64,000 nucleotides of DNA from CAVXEF01 sp963827315 (GCA_963827315.1 CAWHAL010000003.1:30680-94679), one strand, 5' to 3'. Shown: positions 45,696 through 54,018, counted from the stretch's first letter. Notes: generated by a model not told the origin, from the sequence alone. A program made the numbers and translations.

Positions 45696-47243
45696 GTGAA
45701 ACTCAAAATACGAGAGAAAATTCTGATAATTACAGTTACGACCTTTTTGCTGGCGACCAGCGTGAATACGCTGTTTATCAGCCGGATGTTCAGAGAGGGG
45801 TATTCTGCTGCCTTGCAGTCAAAGATGGACGTTATTGCTAACACGCTCAGGTCGCAGATGGAAAGACTGCTAAGTCTGGGAATCGACATGGGTGATATCG
45901 AGGGATTTGAGGCCCAGTGTCAGGAGATACTGCACAAACACAAAGAGGTGACTTACGTTATGGTGGCGCGAGTAAACGGCAAGATATTGTTTCACAATGA
46001 CCCAGCACGTCACGATACAATGATAAACGACCCTGGAATTCTCAAAGCTCTTAAACACGGCCGGCAAACAGCTTGCCTGTCTGAGGTCAGTGGACGAACG
46101 TACTACAATACAGTCGTTCCGGTGCAAAACGGTTCAAACGAACCTACCGTCGCTGTGGTAGTGGGGTTTCCCACTAAACTTATAGACAATAAGGTACAAG
46201 AACTTCGTCAGGACAGCTTTATGGTGGCTCTTGCGTCTTTAGGCTTTGCGACATTTTTATTGCTGTTCGGTCTTTCGATTTCAGTAACAAAACCCTTATC
46301 CAGCCTTGTTACAACGATTCAGCGTATCCGTGACAGTTCGGACCTTGACAGGAAGGTTATGGTTGAGTCAACGGATGAAATCGGTGTGCTTGCCAATGCT
46401 TTCAACGATATGACCGGAAACTTGAAGGTCCTTGTGCAAAAAGAGAGGAAACTTGCGGCTCAGGCAGCAATCGCTGAAATCGAGCGCAAACGAGCGGCGG
46501 AGTTAGAAAAGGCCTACAAGGAGCTGGAAAGGGTTAATCAGGAACTGAAGGATTTTGCTTACATAGCAGCCCACGACCTTAAAGCACCATTGCGAGCGAT
46601 TGGAAGCTTGGTGGGGATTATATCAACAGATTATGCCGATAAGTTGGATGAGCAAGGTAAGGAGCTACTAAAAATGCTTGTCGGCAGAACACAGCGGATG
46701 AGCAACCAAATCACCGGTATCCTTTACTACTCTGAAATAGGACAGGTTGAAGAGAAAAGAGAAAGAGTAGATTTGAATCTCATCGTTAGAGAAGTCATCA
46801 GCAGTATAGACGTGCCCAAGAATATCGAAGTAACGATAGAAAATGAGTTGCCCACGGTAATCTGTGAGAAAACTCGTATTACCCAGGTGTTTCAAAATTT
46901 GTTAAGTAATGCAGTAAAATATATGGACAAGCCAAAGGGCCAAATCAGAATCGGCTGTGTCGAAGAAGATAGTTTCTGGAGATTTAGTGTTGCCGATAAC
47001 GGGTGCGGGATAGAAGAGAAGTATTTTGAAAAGATTTTCCAGCTTTTTCAGACACTAAAGAGACGTGATGAGGTTGAGAGCACCGGCATAGGCCTTTCGT
47101 TGGTGAAAAAGATTGTTGAAATATACAACGGCAGTGTCTGGGTAGAATCACAACCAGACCAGGGCAGCATATTTTTCTTTACGCTGCCAAAACAAGAGAC
47201 AAAGGTGAAAAATGAGGAACTCCAAGCCAATATTGTTAGTTGA
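45696..47243 (+). CDS. Sensor histidine kinase with periplasmic domain and HAMP
   Basis: A 515-residue membrane kinase starting with GTG. Membrane helices lie at about 9-29 and 175-197 and enclose a periplasmic sensor of about 145 residues. HAMP (about 198-250), a coiled coil (about 246-285) and the phosphoacceptor His293 in YIAAHDLKAPLR follow. The ATPase domain has NAVKYMDKPKG, DNGCGIEEKYF and STGIGLSLVKKIVE. It overlaps the response regulator by 32 bases. The sensor probably reads the binding protein or a porin-delivered solute. Confidence 0.92.
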   Translation: MKLKIREKILIITVTTFLLATSVNTLFISRMFREGYSAALQSKMDVIANTLRSQMERLLSLGIDMGDIEGFEAQCQEILHKHKEVTYVMVARVNGKILFHNDPARHDTMINDPGILKALKHGRQTACLSEVSGRTYYNTVVPVQNGSNEPTVAVVVGFPTKLIDNKVQELRQDSFMVALASLGFATFLLLFGLSISVTKPLSSLVTTIQRIRDSSDLDRKVMVESTDEIGVLANAFNDMTGNLKVLVQKERKLAAQAAIAEIERKRAAELEKAYKELERVNQELKDFAYIAAHDLKAPLRAIGSLVGIISTDYADKLDEQGKELLKMLVGRTQRMSNQITGILYYSEIGQVEEKRERVDLNLIVREVISSIDVPKNIEVTIENELPTVICEKTRITQVFQNLLSNAVKYMDKPKGQIRIGCVEEDSFWRFSVADNGCGIEEKYFEKIFQLFQTLKRRDEVESTGIGLSLVKKIVEIYNGSVWVESQPDQGSIFFFTLPKQETKVKNEELQANIVS

Positions 47244-47673
47244 AGATGATGATGCGGATGCATTGTTTACCAAGCGAGCTCTCGGTGAGCTTAGAGTTAC
47301 CAACAAGCTGGTTCATACGGTCGATGGTGAAGATGGATTGGAGTATTTGAGGGGCGAGAGTAACCAGAAGCCGTGTGTTATTCTATTGGATTTGAATATG
47401 CCGAGGATGAACGGATTCGAATTTTTGAAAATTGTGAAAGCCGATGATGAGCTGAAAAAAATTTCTGTGGTGGTTTTGACCACCTCTGAAACAGACGAAG
47501 ATGTGGTTGAGAGCTTCGGCTTGGGTGTCGCCGGTTATATTGTCAAACCTGTTGACTATAAGCAGTTTGTCGAGGCGATGAAAACAGTAGATATGTACTG
47601 GACTCTAAGCAGATTGCCGGACGGTGTAAGGCAGCCGCCTTCGTTGAGCAGCGCGTATCGGTCGGCAACGTGA
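47212..47673 (+). CDS. Single-domain response regulator (CheY/Rcp1-like)
   Basis: A 153-residue receiver with no output domain. The acidic pair is in LLVEDDDAD (about 8-16), the phosphoacceptor is Asp60 in ILLDLNMPRMNG and the conserved lysine is in YIVKPVD. The C-terminal 20 residues are unstructured. Such receivers often follow HAMP kinases with bacteriophytochrome-like catalytic cores and signal to a further partner, not seen here. Confidence 0.92.
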   Translation: MRNSKPILLVEDDDADALFTKRALGELRVTNKLVHTVDGEDGLEYLRGESNQKPCVILLDLNMPRMNGFEFLKIVKADDELKKISVVVLTTSETDEDVVESFGLGVAGYIVKPVDYKQFVEAMKTVDMYWTLSRLPDGVRQPPSLSSAYRSAT

Positions 47674-47695
47674 GTCCTTACTTATGTAAAACTAA

Positions 47696-47720
47696 CGGAG
47701 AGGGCGGGATTGGAACCCAA
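47696..47720. repeat. Partial copy of a tRNA-Ser 3' end
   Basis: CGGAGAGGGCGGGATTGGAACCCAA matches the start of the minus-strand tRNA-Ser genes at 47861 and 53737 apart from a few changes. It lacks the rest of the tRNA. It lies about 165 bases before the complete tRNA-Ser (GGA) and may be a residue of duplication or integration. Confidence 0.7.
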
Positions 47721-47814
47721 ATTCGCAGGGCGAATTTCCATAGGGGCTCCGCCCCTCTGGCGTCGCTTGCTTCGCTCCTGTCACCCCGACGACGTGGGAA
47801 AATCCTTTTCCCAC
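47719..47814. terminator. Cluster of three perfect hairpins
   Basis: Three stem-loops lie between the response regulator and tRNA-Ser: AAATTCG/CGAATTT (47719-47737), AGGGGC/GCCCCT (47742-47756) and GTGGGAAAA/TTTTCCCAC (47794-47814). The last has a 9-bp stem, and its 3' arm supplies T residues. They may terminate the operon on the plus strand. Confidence 0.5.
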
Positions 47815-47860
47815 ACCCTTTTGGGGTTCGAGTTTTCCATCCCAAAGTAAGCAACTTCAA

Positions 47861-47947
47861 CGGAGAGGGCGGGATTCGAACCCGCGGTACGGTAAACCGT
47901 ACACACGCTTTCCAAGCGTGCTCCTTCAGCCACTCGGACACCTCTCC
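47861..47947 (-). tRNA. tRNA-Ser (anticodon GGA)
   Basis: Class II tRNA of 87 nt. The acceptor stem is GGAGAGG/CCTCTCC with discriminator G, as usual for tRNA-Ser. The anticodon arm is CACGC-TTGGAAA-GCGTG, giving GGA, which reads UCC and UCU. A long variable arm (TGTACGGTTTACCGTACC) follows. CCA is not encoded. Confidence 0.96.
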
Positions 47948-47969
47948 ACAAATCGTCGCACGTCGCTTG

Positions 47970-48488
47970 TTACTCTAAATTCTCCGTTCGCCGTTTCTCG
48001 AAAAAATCCTGTAATTGTTTTGCGCATTCGTCAGCTAAAACGCCGCTGGTAACTTCCAGCCGATGATTAAGGCGATTATCCTGCACGATATTATAAAGGC
48101 TTTTTACCGCGCCTGTCTTTGGGTCGTCGCAGCCGTAGACCAGCCGGTCAATCCTTGCTAAAACAAGCGCACCTGCGCACATTGGGCACGGTTCCAATGT
48201 AACATACATTGTGCAGCCGTTCAAATGCCAGTTTTCCAAAGCTGCTGCAGCCTGCGTAAGAGCGATTATTTCAGCGTGAGCGGTCGGGTCCTGCAACTGC
48301 TCCCTCTGATTATAGGCCTTTGCGATTACCTGGCCGTTATGGACAATTGCCGCCCCGATGGGCACATCACCGTTTTCTTCGGCGATCTTTGCAGCCTCGA
48401 TAGCTGCGTGCATAAAGTGCTCGTCTGAATTGTTCAGTGCAGATTCGGCAGGACTGTTATTCATCGAAGACAAATAATCAATAAACAA
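47970..48488 (-). CDS. tadA: tRNA-specific adenosine deaminase
   Basis: Converts adenosine 34 to inosine in tRNA-Arg (ACG). It has up to 172 residues. Zinc and proton-shuttle motifs are present: HAEI (about residues 70-73) and PCPMCAGAL (about 99-107). ATG 48464 (residue 9) is an alternative start, as the first residues MFIDYLSS are AT-rich spacer-like sequence. The gene is bracketed by tRNA-Ser and tRNA-Glu genes on the same strand. Confidence 0.93.
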   Translation of the reverse strand: MFIDYLSSMNNSPAESALNNSDEHFMHAAIEAAKIAEENGDVPIGAAIVHNGQVIAKAYNQREQLQDPTAHAEIIALTQAAAALENWHLNGCTMYVTLEPCPMCAGALVLARIDRLVYGCDDPKTGAVKSLYNIVQDNRLNHRLEVTSGVLADECAKQLQDFFEKRRTENLE

Positions 48489-48509
48489 TAGTCAATAATC
48501 AATAAAGAA

Positions 48510-48582
48510 TACCCCCAAGGGGACTCGAACCCCTGTCGCCGGGATGAGAACCCGGTATCCTAGGCCGCTAGACGATGGGGGC
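48510..48582 (-). tRNA. tRNA-Glu (anticodon CTC)
   Basis: A 73-nt tRNA. The acceptor stem is GCCCCCA/TGGGGGT with a terminal G-U pair, followed by discriminator A. The anticodon arm is CCGGG-TTCTCAT-CCCGG, giving CTC, which reads GAG. CCA is not encoded. The stutter words CAATAGTCAATAATCAATAA lie on its downstream side at about 48485-48505. Confidence 0.96.
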
Positions 48583-48649
48583 ATCGCAAACCTTATTTTA
48601 ATAATAAAATCAAGGTTTGCCACACTTTTTTGACAGCGGGGGGTTTTTC

Positions 48650-50101
48650 TCAAACGGTATAAGTGGACGATGCTGTGCTGCCGCCTCTGCCGGTCCAGTT
48701 CGTGTGGAAGAACTGGCCTCGCGGCTTATCAACTCGCTCGTAGGTGTGTGCGCCAAAATAATCCCGCTGTGCCTGGAGCAGATTTGCCGGCAGACGCTCG
48801 TGGCGATAACCGTCATAATAAGCCAGAGCCGAACTGATTGTCGGAACCGGTATACCGAGTTTGACCGCTGTAGTTACAACCCGCCGCCACGAGACTTGTG
48901 CCTTTGTTACCGCTCTTTTGAAGAACGGGTCAATCAGAAGATTTTCGATATTCGGATTTTTATCGAAGGCTTTTTTAATCTCGCCCAAAAAGGCCGAGCG
49001 AATAATGCACCCGCCGCGCCAGACAAGGGCGATGCCGCCGTAGTTTAGGTTCCAGCCGTATTCTTTTGCCGCTGCCCGCATCAGTTGGTAGCCTTGTGCA
49101 TAGCTTACAATCTTCGACGCATACAACGCCTTTCGCAAATCATCGACGAATTTGGTCTTGTCGCCCTTAAACTGGGCCTTGGGGCCTTTCAAAATTCCAG
49201 AAGCCTTGACGCGGTCGTCCTTCAAAGCTGACAAGCACCGGGCAAAAACGGCCTCGCCTATCAGCGTCAGCGGCTGACCAGAATCCAAAGCTGCTACCAC
49301 CGTCCACTTGCCTGTGCCTTTTTGTCCCGCCGTATCCAAGATTAAATCGATTACCTCGTTACCCTGCTCATCCTTATAAGCCAGAATGTCTCGGGTGATT
49401 TCAATCAAATACGAATTAAGCTCGCCCTTGTACCACTCGGCAAGCACATCGCGCATCTGGGTGTTTGATAAGCCCAGCCCTTCCTTCATCATCTGGTATG
49501 TTTCGCATATCATTTGCATATCGCCGTACTCGATGCCGTTGTGCACCATTTTTACAAAGTGTCCCGCTCCATTTTCGCCAATCCACTCGCAGCACGGTTC
49601 TCCCTTATCCGTCTTGGCGCATATTGCCTGGAATATCGGTTTGACGTGCGGCCACGCTGGTGGTGAGCCGCCCGGCATCATTGATGGGCCTTTAAGCGCT
49701 CCTTCTTCGCCGCCGGAGACGCCTGTACCGATATAGAGTTTGCCTTTGCTCTCGACGTACTTGGTTCGCCGAATGGTGTCGGGGAAATGACTGTTACCGC
49801 CGTCGATTATGATATCACCATTTTCCAGATGAGGCAGAAGCAGTTCGATAAAATCATCGACCGCCTGACCGGCCTTTACCATCAGCATAATTTTGCGAGG
49901 CTTTTTCAAAGAGGCGACGAACTCCTCGATTGATTTACAGCCGATGATGTTTTTGCCTTTTGCCCGGCCGTTTATAAAATCGCCCACCTTTGAGACGGTG
50001 CGATTGAAACAGGCGACTGTAAAACCCTTGCTTTCCATATTAAGGATAAGATTTTCTCCCATGACCGCCAGGCCTATCAGGCCGATATCTGCCATTGACA
50101 T
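48650..50101 (-). CDS. gnd: 6-phosphogluconate dehydrogenase, decarboxylating
   Basis: Oxidises and decarboxylates 6-phosphogluconate to ribulose 5-phosphate. It has 483 residues. GLIGLAVMGENLILNM is the dinucleotide site, with NRT as in NADP-using enzymes. Further marks are IIDGGNSHFPDT, the catalytic GENGAGHFVKMVHNGIEY and the terminal HTNWTGRGG that reaches into the partner subunit. It is the last gene of the operon uxaE-SDR-larA-gnd, 38 bases after larA. The context suggests use in sugar-acid breakdown rather than glucose oxidation alone. Confidence 0.95.
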   Translation of the reverse strand: MSMADIGLIGLAVMGENLILNMESKGFTVACFNRTVSKVGDFINGRAKGKNIIGCKSIEEFVASLKKPRKIMLMVKAGQAVDDFIELLLPHLENGDIIIDGGNSHFPDTIRRTKYVESKGKLYIGTGVSGGEEGALKGPSMMPGGSPPAWPHVKPIFQAICAKTDKGEPCCEWIGENGAGHFVKMVHNGIEYGDMQMICETYQMMKEGLGLSNTQMRDVLAEWYKGELNSYLIEITRDILAYKDEQGNEVIDLILDTAGQKGTGKWTVVAALDSGQPLTLIGEAVFARCLSALKDDRVKASGILKGPKAQFKGDKTKFVDDLRKALYASKIVSYAQGYQLMRAAAKEYGWNLNYGGIALVWRGGCIIRSAFLGEIKKAFDKNPNIENLLIDPFFKRAVTKAQVSWRRVVTTAVKLGIPVPTISSALAYYDGYRHERLPANLLQAQRDYFGAHTYERVDKPRGQFFHTNWTGRGGSTASSTYTV

Positions 50102-50139
50102 TTTTTGCTGCTCCTTAAAATCGTTATTTTGTTATTAAC

Positions 50140-51429
50140 TTAAACTATGTTTTCGAATCTATCTTTGAAGGCCCACAGCCCTATTGATGGGTTGGAGATG
50201 AAGTAAATCCGCTCACCATTTGCCAAAGTATTCAAACCATTTCTAAGCCGATGTGGGTCGTAGCGTTTTAGCATATCAGAAAGCTCGGCATATTCAAAAT
50301 TCACGCTCTCTATTTCTTTCCGCTTCAGGCCGCCGGGGCAATAGGTGATTTTGAACCTGCCTTCGGAAGAGCCGTGAATCAGATGTGCCGCAGCGCTGAG
50401 ATTTTCCTGCAAATCCTTATTTTGTTTTACCAAATCAAGTATACGCTCGGTTCCGACATAACCATATTTTCTAATCAATCTGTCAATCTGTTTATCTTCA
50501 CCAAACCCATCAACCCCTGGTGCAAGGACAATTAACTCGCCGCCGTCAGCTATCGCCATCCTTGTCCTGTAAATGCTCTTGTTCCCAAGCCAGGTGCTCT
50601 TATAGCTCGAAGGCTCAAGATACACTACTATTTTCTCGAGAGGCTCTTCAAGTAACACTATGTTCACTTCAAACGAAAGCTTCGCCGCCTTGCTGAAACA
50701 TTCGATATCGTCTCCGATAAACAGTCCTCTGCAGTGCAGTTTACCGTCATCAGATGCGCCTATTACGGTAAGAACGTAAACGATAGGCAAATCCTTCGCG
50801 AAATTTTCCTGGGCGTAATTCAGCACTTTTCGTACTGGATTGTCAGCCCGCCCCATTATTCTTTCCATACCATAAACCGCACCGAGGAAATGGCTTTTGT
50901 TAATTCCCTCTGCTCCGCCGGCGCCGACAAATATGTTCTTGTTGTAATTAGCCATCCCGCTTACCTCGTGCGGAACAACCTGCCCGATTGACAGAATCAG
51001 GTCGAAACCACCCTCGGCAATAAGCTTGTCCACCTGTGCAGGCCAGCTGTAATTGACCCGGCTTTTACTAACCTGCCTTACATATTCTGCCGGAACCTCT
51101 CCGAGCGTAACCAAGTCGCTTCGCCAGTTATGCTTGCGGAAAAGTCCTTTTGGCGTCTGACCGTACATCTTTGATATTTCCGAATCGGTCATCGCGAAAT
51201 GAGTCCCTGTTGCAGGAAGAATATCAGTTAGTTTGTTGCCGTAATATTTCCACGCTGTAGAAGTAAGTTCTCCTGCACGGGAGTGACATCGCGTAATGTC
51301 CGGCACAACAGCCAGCACCTTGCTTTTGCTGCCGAGTTTCTCAAGGGCCGAATGCAGGCCTTCTTTGAGCTGCTGTTCGGTTAAGCTGGTATTTTTGTCT
51401 CCTCGGCTATACAGCAACACTTCTATCAC
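50140..51429 (-). CDS. LarA-family nickel-dependent racemase/epimerase, possible gluconate-mannonate 2-epimerase
   Basis: A 429-residue member of the lactate racemase (LarA) superfamily that uses a nickel-pincer cofactor. The key residues of L. plantarum LarA have counterparts with the same spacing: His77 (ATGTHFAMT), His154 and Lys164 (PHEVSGMANYNK, His-X9-Lys, as His174/Lys184) and His180 (NKSH, 16 after Lys164). DITR (Asp44-Arg47) is also kept. Known members include a D-gluconate 2-epimerase. Flanked by a mannonate-forming SDR and Gnd, this activity is a good candidate. The accessory genes larBCE are not seen. Confidence 0.8.
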   Translation of the reverse strand: MIEVLLYSRGDKNTSLTEQQLKEGLHSALEKLGSKSKVLAVVPDITRCHSRAGELTSTAWKYYGNKLTDILPATGTHFAMTDSEISKMYGQTPKGLFRKHNWRSDLVTLGEVPAEYVRQVSKSRVNYSWPAQVDKLIAEGGFDLILSIGQVVPHEVSGMANYNKNIFVGAGGAEGINKSHFLGAVYGMERIMGRADNPVRKVLNYAQENFAKDLPIVYVLTVIGASDDGKLHCRGLFIGDDIECFSKAAKLSFEVNIVLLEEPLEKIVVYLEPSSYKSTWLGNKSIYRTRMAIADGGELIVLAPGVDGFGEDKQIDRLIRKYGYVGTERILDLVKQNKDLQENLSAAAHLIHGSSEGRFKITYCPGGLKRKEIESVNFEYAELSDMLKRYDPHRLRNGLNTLANGERIYFISNPSIGLWAFKDRFENIV

Positions 51430-51454
51430 CTCATTTTATCCGCTGAAAAAGTTT

Positions 51455-52273
51455 CTAAACTCCGCTGAAAGCTGAGAATCCGCCGTCAACGGGTACGACA
51501 ATGCCGGTAACAAATTTTGCCGCGTCACTCAGCAGCCACAAACAGGTTCCGACCAACTCCTCAGGCTCGCCGAAGCGCCCTATAGGCGTATGGTCAATAA
51601 TCGTTTTGCCACGGGGCGTCAGTTCCTTGGTCTTTTCATCAGTGAGCAGGAACCTATTTTGCTCGGTAAGGAAAAAGCCCGGCGCAATCGCATTTACGCG
51701 GATATTTTTTGAATAGTTCTGACACATATGTACCGCCAGCCATTGCGTGAAGTTGCTCACGGCTGCCTTGGCTGCCGAGTATGCGGGAATCTTCGTCAGT
51801 GGCCGAAACGCATTCATACTCGATATGTTTAATATTACTCCTTCGCCTCTTTCAGCCATATGTTTTCCAAAAACCTGCGAAGGCAGCAAGGTGCCGAGAA
51901 AATTCAGGTCAAAAACGAACCGAGTTGCCTCGGCAGGCAAATCAAAAAATGATAATTCCGCTGAGGTAGTAGCTTCTTTCTTGTTGCCGCCTGCGCCGTT
52001 TATCAGGATGTCAACCTTGCCGAATTCTGCGATGATTTTTTTACAGGCTGCTGTTATAGAGTCTTTCTGCAGGACGTTGCACTTTACAGCTATAGCGGTG
52101 CCGCCATCGGACTTAATCTGGTTGACAACATTTTCGGCGGCTTCCTGGAGTAAATCCAGCACAGCAACCTTCGCCCCTACAGCGGCGAGTGCCTTGGCAA
52201 TCGCGCCGCAAAGAACGCCTCCTCCTCCGGTAATCACTGCGCTTTTATCTTTTAGCTTGAATAGGTTCTTCAT
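51455..52273 (-). CDS. uxuB: SDR oxidoreductase, fructuronate reductase (D-mannonate oxidoreductase) type
   Basis: Short-chain dehydrogenase of 272 residues with TGGGGVLCGAI at the cofactor site, the NISSM serine (about 151-152) and YSAAK (Tyr165, Lys169). It ends VTGIVVPVDGGFSAFSGV, which suits the SDR-type D-mannonate oxidoreductases found in Firmicutes, unrelated to the long-chain E. coli UxuB. It would reduce fructuronate to mannonate with NADH. It lies 21 bases after uxaE and 25 before larA in the same operon. A related polyol or keto-sugar dehydrogenase function is possible. Confidence 0.78.
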   Translation of the reverse strand: MKNLFKLKDKSAVITGGGGVLCGAIAKALAAVGAKVAVLDLLQEAAENVVNQIKSDGGTAIAVKCNVLQKDSITAACKKIIAEFGKVDILINGAGGNKKEATTSAELSFFDLPAEATRFVFDLNFLGTLLPSQVFGKHMAERGEGVILNISSMNAFRPLTKIPAYSAAKAAVSNFTQWLAVHMCQNYSKNIRVNAIAPGFFLTEQNRFLLTDEKTKELTPRGKTIIDHTPIGRFGEPEELVGTCLWLLSDAAKFVTGIVVPVDGGFSAFSGV

Positions 52274-52294
52274 TTTCTGTGCCTCTGGAATTTT

Positions 52295-53542
52295 CTAATC
52301 TATAAATATAGGCTTTATGTGTCGCTGGTGAATATTTTTTGTTACCTGCTCGGCAATTACTTTCTCGTGTTTTTCCAGTGCATCCAAGTAATCCTCGCCC
52401 ATTTCAGCGGCGATTTTATACGCCACGTGCAGAAGCTGCCGAAAGTTAGTGTTATATTTATCACACGCCTGGTTATGGCGTAATGCATCAGCGTATTCAA
52501 CCGGCCCCCAGCGGTCAGCAATTTCCGGCACCGGCAGTTTTTCTTTATTAATATCAATAACCGTCTTATAAGGGCCGCAGAGTTCGTCAAACCGTGTCAG
52601 AGCCTGTCGATAAATTTGTTTTGCAATCGCAAGACCGCTTCCGCCGGCCATCGCCAGACCGACAATTTCTTCCAGCCAGGTGGTGCCGGCAGTCTTTAGA
52701 TGCAGACCGGCATTGAACTTCTTCAAAGCCTTATTTATCGGTTTGTAAATCGAGAACTTGTCACTACCAGAATGAATGCTTAATTTCAAGTTTTTCGGCA
52801 GGCCGAACTCCTCAGCCGCAAAAGCGATAACCGCAAGGTCCTGATTAAATTCTTTTTCGAATCGCGCAACATCACCGACATAGTCGACACCTTTGTTAAA
52901 ACGCCCTGTAAATTTTGGTGCAATTGTTTGGGCAGGAATGCCCTCATCGGCTATCGCAGCCAAAATGAAAAACATCTCAATCGGCGTCTGAGGCGAGTCT
53001 GTCTCGTCCATCGAAACTTCGGTAACAAAATTGTCCGCTCCTTTAGCTTCTTCGATGTGACGGTAAATCTTTCCAGCCTCTTTTACTGCGAGCAGAAATT
53101 TTTTCGCAATCGCTTCGATTTGCTTGACTGTGATGGTGAACTTTTCGTCAATACCGGCAATAGTTAAAGAGCCGGCATACTTTTTGTATCTACCCACGAA
53201 GGTCTTGATATCGGCTTCATTCGCAGTTTGGCCTGTGAAATCCGCAACATCGAGGGTGAAAAAATCGCTCGAGTCGATAAACAAATCAGCATTTTTAAGG
53301 CCGATGTGGTCTGCATCGACACGGTATGAGCCTTTCCATTTAAGCGCTCTTACCGCTTCATCCGCTTCTTTGCGAACGCTGGCTGGCGCTGTCCCGATGA
53401 TTGTATGTTCCCTGTGCGATTTGTTCCAAACCGGCGTAATGTTAACACCAAGTTTTTTGGAATTGATTATGGCCTGTAACTGGGCTTTTCCCTGATGGCC
53501 GAATCTGTCACCGATTCCAAATGAGTATTTCTCTAAAATCAA
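52295..53542 (-). CDS. uxaE: Tagaturonate epimerase, UxaE family
   Basis: A protein of at least 415 residues resembling UxaE of Thermotoga, which converts tagaturonate to fructuronate. Diagnostic segments are EVSMDETDSPQTP, LKLSIHSGSDKFSIYK, LHLKTAGTTWLEE and RQLLHVAYK. The TTG at 53542 has no ribosome site. Codons upstream in the same frame, back to a stop at 53611-53609, read protein-like (VEYETNFSPAKNL) but offer no ATG, GTG or TTG. The start is therefore unsure; it may be non-canonical or hidden by an error. It is the first gene of the hexuronate operon. Confidence 0.8.
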   Translation of the reverse strand: MILEKYSFGIGDRFGHQGKAQLQAIINSKKLGVNITPVWNKSHREHTIIGTAPASVRKEADEAVRALKWKGSYRVDADHIGLKNADLFIDSSDFFTLDVADFTGQTANEADIKTFVGRYKKYAGSLTIAGIDEKFTITVKQIEAIAKKFLLAVKEAGKIYRHIEEAKGADNFVTEVSMDETDSPQTPIEMFFILAAIADEGIPAQTIAPKFTGRFNKGVDYVGDVARFEKEFNQDLAVIAFAAEEFGLPKNLKLSIHSGSDKFSIYKPINKALKKFNAGLHLKTAGTTWLEEIVGLAMAGGSGLAIAKQIYRQALTRFDELCGPYKTVIDINKEKLPVPEIADRWGPVEYADALRHNQACDKYNTNFRQLLHVAYKIAAEMGEDYLDALEKHEKVIAEQVTKNIHQRHIKPIFID

Positions 53543-53736
53543 GTTTTTTGCCGGCGAAAAATTGGTTTCGTATTCAACGGGTTTCTTGGGGCAGCCAATA
53601 TAAACAATCTACCCCATAAAGCAAGCTAATTTTACCTCCCTCCGACAAGACCTTTGGTGTCTGGCGTCAAGTCCTTGTAGCAGCACTTCGTGTTGCGTAT
53701 GTTCTCATCCCGCCTGCCTCAAAGGAGCAACTTTAA

Positions 53737-53822
53737 CGGAGAGGGCGGGATTCGAACCCGCGGTACCCAAAGGGCACACCGGTTTTCGAAACCGGCTCGA
53801 TCAGCCGCTCCGACACCTCTCC
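53737..53822 (-). tRNA. tRNA-Ser (anticodon CGA)
   Basis: Class II tRNA of 86 nt with GGAGAGG/CCTCTCC acceptor stem and discriminator G. The anticodon arm is CCGGT-TTCGAAA-ACCGG, giving CGA, which reads UCG. The 3' half is nearly identical to tRNA-Ser (GGA) at 47861. CCA is not encoded. The 53543-53736 stretch after it holds the possible 5' part of uxaE and no other gene. Confidence 0.96.
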
Positions 53823-54018
53823 GTAACGACATTTCCAGCTATACACCCGCCGACCTCAAATTGCAAGATTAAATTCAGAGTGGAGATATGCCCAATAGCT
53901 GATATTTTCAAAAATTCTCGCCGACATGAAAATATTTAGCCGAAAGACGTTGAAACTAAGAAGACGTTTACCTAAAATCGCACTGATTGATTATTATCGA
54001 AAGTTTCTGGGTTTGCGA

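Noticed and set aside
47670..47978. 102-residue frame between the response regulator and tadA
   Set aside because: It runs through the tRNA-Ser gene and the hairpin cluster; its repeated NGEGGI motif is only the translated tRNA end.
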